A DNA stretch of 7,691 nucleotides from Bacillota bacterium (GTDB lineage: Bacteria; Bacillota_H; UBA994; UBA5500): the NCBI GenBank assembly GCA_012727835.1, contig JAAYGE010000112.1:1-7691 (forward strand). Reading direction: 5' to 3'. Made by a program: the position numbers and the translations under genes. How positions within the stretch are numbered: the first letter of the stretch is position 1; every line of letters starts with the position of its first letter. The notes beneath the pieces are model-generated. The model saw only the letters and a list, made by a program, of their open reading frames with translations. It was not told the DNA's origin and did not search any database. Shown in pieces: positions 5,424-7,691 of this stretch.

Positions 5424-6887
5424 ATGTCAAAGAAGGAGTTTGTAAAGGAAATTACCCCCCAATCGGAGGATTTCTCTCGCTGGTATTTGGACACCATTCA
5501 AAAAGCCGATCTGATGGATTATGCGCCGGTACGTGGCTGTATAGTTTTTAAGCCCGACGGCTACGAACTCTGGGAGCGAATTCAAGCCGGGCTCGATCGC
5601 CGCTTCAAAGAAACCGGCCATCGCAACGCCTACTTCCCCATGCTCATCCCCGAAAGCTTCTTCCAGAAGGAGAAGGAGCATGTGGAAGGGTTTAATCCCG
5701 AGCTGCCCTGGGTAACGGAGGCGGCCGGTGAGAAGTTGGAAGAACGGCTAGCCATTCGGCCCACCTCGGAAACGATAATTGGCCACATGTACAGCCAATG
5801 GATTCAGAGCTACCGGGATTTGCCGGTGTTGATTAACCAGTGGGCCAACGTTTTCCGCTGGGAGAAGCGCACCCTCCCCTTCCTGCGCACCTCCGAATTC
5901 CTCTGGCAAGAGGGGCATACTGCCCATGCCACTGAGGAAGAAGCGCGGGCCGAGACCTTACAGATGCTCGACATTTACGCCGAGTTTGCAGAGACGGAAA
6001 TGGCCATGCCGGTGATCAAAGGACAAAAGACGCCTCTGGAGCGCTTCCCCGGTGCCGTCGACACCTATTCTATTGAAGCTATGATGAAAGACGGCCGCGC
6101 TCTCCAATCGGGAACTTCGCACTACTTGGGACAGAATTTTGCTAAAGGTTTCGATATCAAGTTCCTTGATAGGGATAACCAGCTGAAGTACGTCTACACC
6201 ACGAGCTGGGGCGTTTCTACCCGTCTCATCGGGGCCCTAATTATGACCCATGGCGACGATCGGGGCCTAGCCCTTCCTCCTACGCTGGCACCGGTACAGG
6301 TCATCATGATACCCGTAGGGCCGCCCAAACTGCGGGAGCAGGTGATGGAGAAATTTGATCCCCTCTTTGCAGGCTTGAGGGCCGCCGGTGTACGGGTTAA
6401 GACCGACCTGCGGGAAGAAACACCGGGCTGGAAGTTCAACGAGTGGGAGATGCGCGGTGTGCCGCTGCGTCTAGAGCTGGGACCGCGGGATGTGCAGAAT
6501 AACCAGTGCATACTGGCACGGCGGGATACCGGCGAGAAGCTGAGCGTCAGCTTAGATGAGGCTGTCACCCGTGTGCAGGAGTTGCTGCAGGCGATTCAAA
6601 AGAACATGCTGGCCAAAGCTATTGCTTTCCGCGACCAGCATTCCCATTTAGACTTGGAGACCTTGGCCGACTTGGAGCAGCATATCGCCAACAAGCAGGC
6701 CGCCGGCGAGTTGATCGGCTGGGCATTGCTAGGCTGGTGTGGCGATGACGCCTGCGAACTACAAATAAAAGAAACTACCAAATTCACCTCGCGCGTAATT
6801 CCTTTCGAAGCACCGGTGCAGAAGAGCACCTGCGCCGTCTGTGGCAAGCCGGCCCAGCACACTGTCTGGTTTGCACGGGCCTACTAG
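5424..6887 (+). CDS. proS: Prolyl-tRNA synthetase, short archaeal/eukaryal-type
   Basis: A 487-residue class II aminoacyl-tRNA synthetase that attaches proline to tRNA-Pro. Motif 1 region: YFPMLIPES (about 70-78). RPTSET (112-117) is the proline/ATP-site loop. Motif 2: VFRWEKRTLPFLRTSEFLWQ (about 143-162). Motif 3 region: WGVSTRLIGALIMTHGDDRGLALPP (about 262-286). The anticodon-binding domain follows, starting near VQVIMIPVG. The C-terminal zinc-type domain carries Cys439, Cys444, Cys470 and Cys473, and the protein ends in the family's Tyr. There is no room between motifs 2 and 3 for the roughly 180-residue editing insertion of the long bacterial form. The ATG at 5424 is 8 nt after AAGGAG (5410-5415); the upstream in-frame GTG at 5415 overlaps that site and is rejected. 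Expression is controlled by the T-box leader, and a terminator follows at 6911-6947. Confidence 0.97.
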   Translation: MSKKEFVKEITPQSEDFSRWYLDTIQKADLMDYAPVRGCIVFKPDGYELWERIQAGLDRRFKETGHRNAYFPMLIPESFFQKEKEHVEGFNPELPWVTEAAGEKLEERLAIRPTSETIIGHMYSQWIQSYRDLPVLINQWANVFRWEKRTLPFLRTSEFLWQEGHTAHATEEEARAETLQMLDIYAEFAETEMAMPVIKGQKTPLERFPGAVDTYSIEAMMKDGRALQSGTSHYLGQNFAKGFDIKFLDRDNQLKYVYTTSWGVSTRLIGALIMTHGDDRGLALPPTLAPVQVIMIPVGPPKLREQVMEKFDPLFAGLRAAGVRVKTDLREETPGWKFNEWEMRGVPLRLELGPRDVQNNQCILARRDTGEKLSVSLDEAVTRVQELLQAIQKNMLAKAIAFRDQHSHLDLETLADLEQHIANKQAAGELIGWALLGWCGDDACELQIKETTKFTSRVIPFEAPVQKSTCAVCGKPAQHTVWFARAY

Positions 6888-6910
6888 TTGAACTGCAGAT
6901 AAGAAAAGAT

Positions 6911-6947
6911 AACGGGACTGTTTGCAAACAGCCCCGTTTTTCTTTTT
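6911..6947 (+). terminator. Rho-independent terminator of proS
   Basis: AACGGG (6911-6916) pairs with CCCGTT (6933-6938). After one A-C mismatch the inner part is the self-complementary CTGTTTGCAAACAG (6918-6931). A T-rich tail, TTTTTCTTTTT (6937-6947), follows. It lies 24 nt after the proS stop and separates proS from the SOD-like frame. Confidence 0.92.
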
Positions 6948-7014
6948 CAGCCTATTACCCATATTTAACCGAGTACAGAATAATAGTTAAATGATGAAGG
7001 AGTCCTGCAAATAG

Positions 7015-7470
7015 GTAGAGAATATTTATATAACACCAAAAGGAGGTGGGACTTGGGTCACCGTCCGAGTAAACGGTTTGCCACCCTATCAGCCGGCTAC
7101 CAATGGGCAACCCCCCATAGGTCCCCACGGTTTTCACATTCATGAAAACGGCAATTGTACTGTAGGCGACCCGACTGACCCTTTCCAGGCCGCCGGCGAA
7201 CACTGGAACCCCACGGAGCAACCCCACGGTAACCATGCGGGTGACCTACCTGTGCTCTTCTCCAACGGGGGAGTGGCAAGGATGCGCGTCTTCACCAACC
7301 GTTTCCGCCCCAACCAGGTGGTTGGCCGTAGCATCCTGATACATAGGCACCCCGATGATTATCGCAGCCAACCAGCGGGCGCTTCTGGAACCCGCTTGGC
7401 CTGTGGGGTAATCCGCAACTATCGCATTTGCGGCGGGCGCATTCGCCCTACGGCGGCCGCCTGTACCTGA
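7015..7470 (+). pseudogene. 5'-truncated Cu/Zn superoxide dismutase-like gene
   Basis: The open frame from 7015 gives 151 residues of the Cu/Zn superoxide dismutase (SodC) fold, which would dismutate superoxide. The metal site is complete: Cu ligands His41 and His43 in GFHIHENGNC, bridging His63 in GEHWNP, Zn ligands His71, His74 and Asp77 in PHGNHAGD, and Cu ligand His110 in ILIH. The disulfide cysteines are Cys48 and Cys130, and the active-site Arg127 is in TRLACGVI. Similarity begins only at GGTWVTV (about 11-17); the roughly 20-30 residues that normally precede it are not encoded in any frame. Upstream in the same frame are ATG codons at 6991 and 6994, but TAG at 7012-7014 interrupts. There is no ATG or GTG before the metal site, and the TTG at 7078 has no ribosome site. 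A 5' deletion is the simplest reading. A sequencing error or unusual start is possible. The C-terminus extends about 18 residues past GVI. Confidence 0.65.
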
Positions 7471-7512
7471 TTGGGCTAATTCTGCTGGCAAACATAGGCA
7501 GGATTGGCTCAC

Positions 7513-7549
7513 TCCCGTAGAGAATTATGTAACTGCCTACTCTACGGGA
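7513..7549. promoter_or_regulatory. Perfect 10-bp inverted repeat upstream of the AHSA1-like gene
   Basis: TCCCGTAGAG (7513-7522) and CTCTACGGGA (7540-7549) are perfect complements around a 17-nt AT-rich spacer. No T-run follows on the plus strand. It ends 2 nt before the AGGAG site of the next gene, so it could be a repressor operator or an RNA hairpin near the ribosome site. A weak promoter-like pair, TTGGCT (7504-7509) and TATGTA (7526-7531) at 16 nt, overlaps it and would put the -10 inside the spacer. Confidence 0.45.
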
Positions 7550-7564
7550 ATAGGAGTGAAACTA

Positions 7565-7691
7565 ATGCAAGGAAGTGTTGTTAAGACGGACGCGGGCCAT
7601 CAGGCCCATTTGCAGCTATTCTTAGACTATGAGGTGGAGCGAGTGTGGGCTGCCCTTACTGAACCGAAACTGTTGGTCAAATGGCTAGCCG
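7565..7691 (+). CDS. AHSA1/SRPBCC-domain protein (partial, runs off the right edge)
   Basis: Only the first 42 codons are present. After a short N-terminus the segment from about residue 16 reads as the start of an SRPBCC (START-like) domain: a beta-strand then VERVWAALTEPKLLVKWLA, the helix typical of the AHSA1 (Aha1 C-terminal-like) branch. These small helix-grip proteins have a ligand cavity; bacterial members are mostly uncharacterised and often sit next to ArsR-type regulators, which would be outside this window if present. ATG 7565 follows AGGAG (7552-7556) by 8 nt. A 10-bp inverted repeat lies just upstream. Function beyond the family cannot be given from the fragment. Confidence 0.8.
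   Translation, partial: MQGSVVKTDAGHQAHLQLFLDYEVERVWAALTEPKLLVKWLA

Noticed and set aside
6194..6568. Minus-strand open frame of 124 codons inside proS
   Set aside because: It lies wholly antisense to the conserved synthetase core and its composition is that of a shadow frame.
7078..7470. Treating TTG 7078 as the real start of an intact SOD gene
   Set aside because: There is no ribosome site, and it would discard the conserved GTWVTVRVNG strand that is clearly encoded in frame just upstream.
1552..7470. A dedicated oxidative-stress island (Mn catalase plus Cu/Zn SOD)
   Set aside because: The two are about 4.8 kb apart on opposite strands with unrelated genes between, and the SOD is truncated; no shared control is visible.
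1..7691. CRISPR array, tRNA/rRNA genes, phage or toxin-antitoxin genes
   Set aside because: I saw no regularly spaced repeats, no tRNA cloverleaf or rRNA sequence, and no proteins of these classes in any frame.

Overview
The window looks like a piece of a Firmicutes chromosome, most likely a Clostridia-class organism. This rests on strong AGGAGG-type ribosome binding sites, frequent TTG/GTG starts, a T-box riboswitch ahead of an aminoacyl-tRNA synthetase gene, a short (archaeal/eukaryal-type) prolyl-tRNA synthetase, a CotJC-like manganese catalase and an M42 peptidase. The genus cannot be fixed from the sequence. It is mostly ordinary chromosomal content; no phage, CRISPR, toxin-antitoxin or complete IS was found.

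Layout. Positions 86-3549 hold four genes on the minus strand. Read in the direction of transcription they are an M42 metallopeptidase (3549-2509), a manganese catalase (2253-1552, ending at its own terminator), then a two-gene operon with its own promoter: a DUF6530-like protein (1394-915) and a TatD-type metal-dependent hydrolase (892-143), closed by a strong terminator. The 246-bp gap between peptidase and catalase contains a 120-bp candidate non-autonomous mobile element with terminal inverted repeats, a 5-bp flanking direct repeat and a long internal hairpin.

A 194-bp divergent intergenic region (3550-3743), with a symmetrical dyad, separates the minus block from the plus block. The plus block starts with a membrane-anchored TolB/PD40-type beta-propeller protein (3744-5132). 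An extended -10 promoter sits directly after its stop codon and drives a T-box leader (about 5170-5398) and proS (5424-6887), which ends in a clean terminator. Next comes a Cu/Zn superoxide dismutase-like frame (7015-7470) that has all metal ligands but lacks its N-terminal strands and any usable start, with an in-frame TAG just upstream; it is best read as a 5'-truncated pseudogene. The window ends inside an AHSA1/SRPBCC-family gene (from 7565) preceded by a perfect 10-bp inverted repeat.

Functional picture. Two genes (Mn catalase and the SOD relic) concern reactive oxygen, two are hydrolases of general turnover (M42 peptidase, TatD-type), and proS is a housekeeping translation gene regulated by uncharged tRNA-Pro. 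No single multi-gene pathway is evident. The least explained items are the MITE-like element, the SOD truncation, the DUF6530-TatD pairing and the inverted repeats in the two regulatory gaps.
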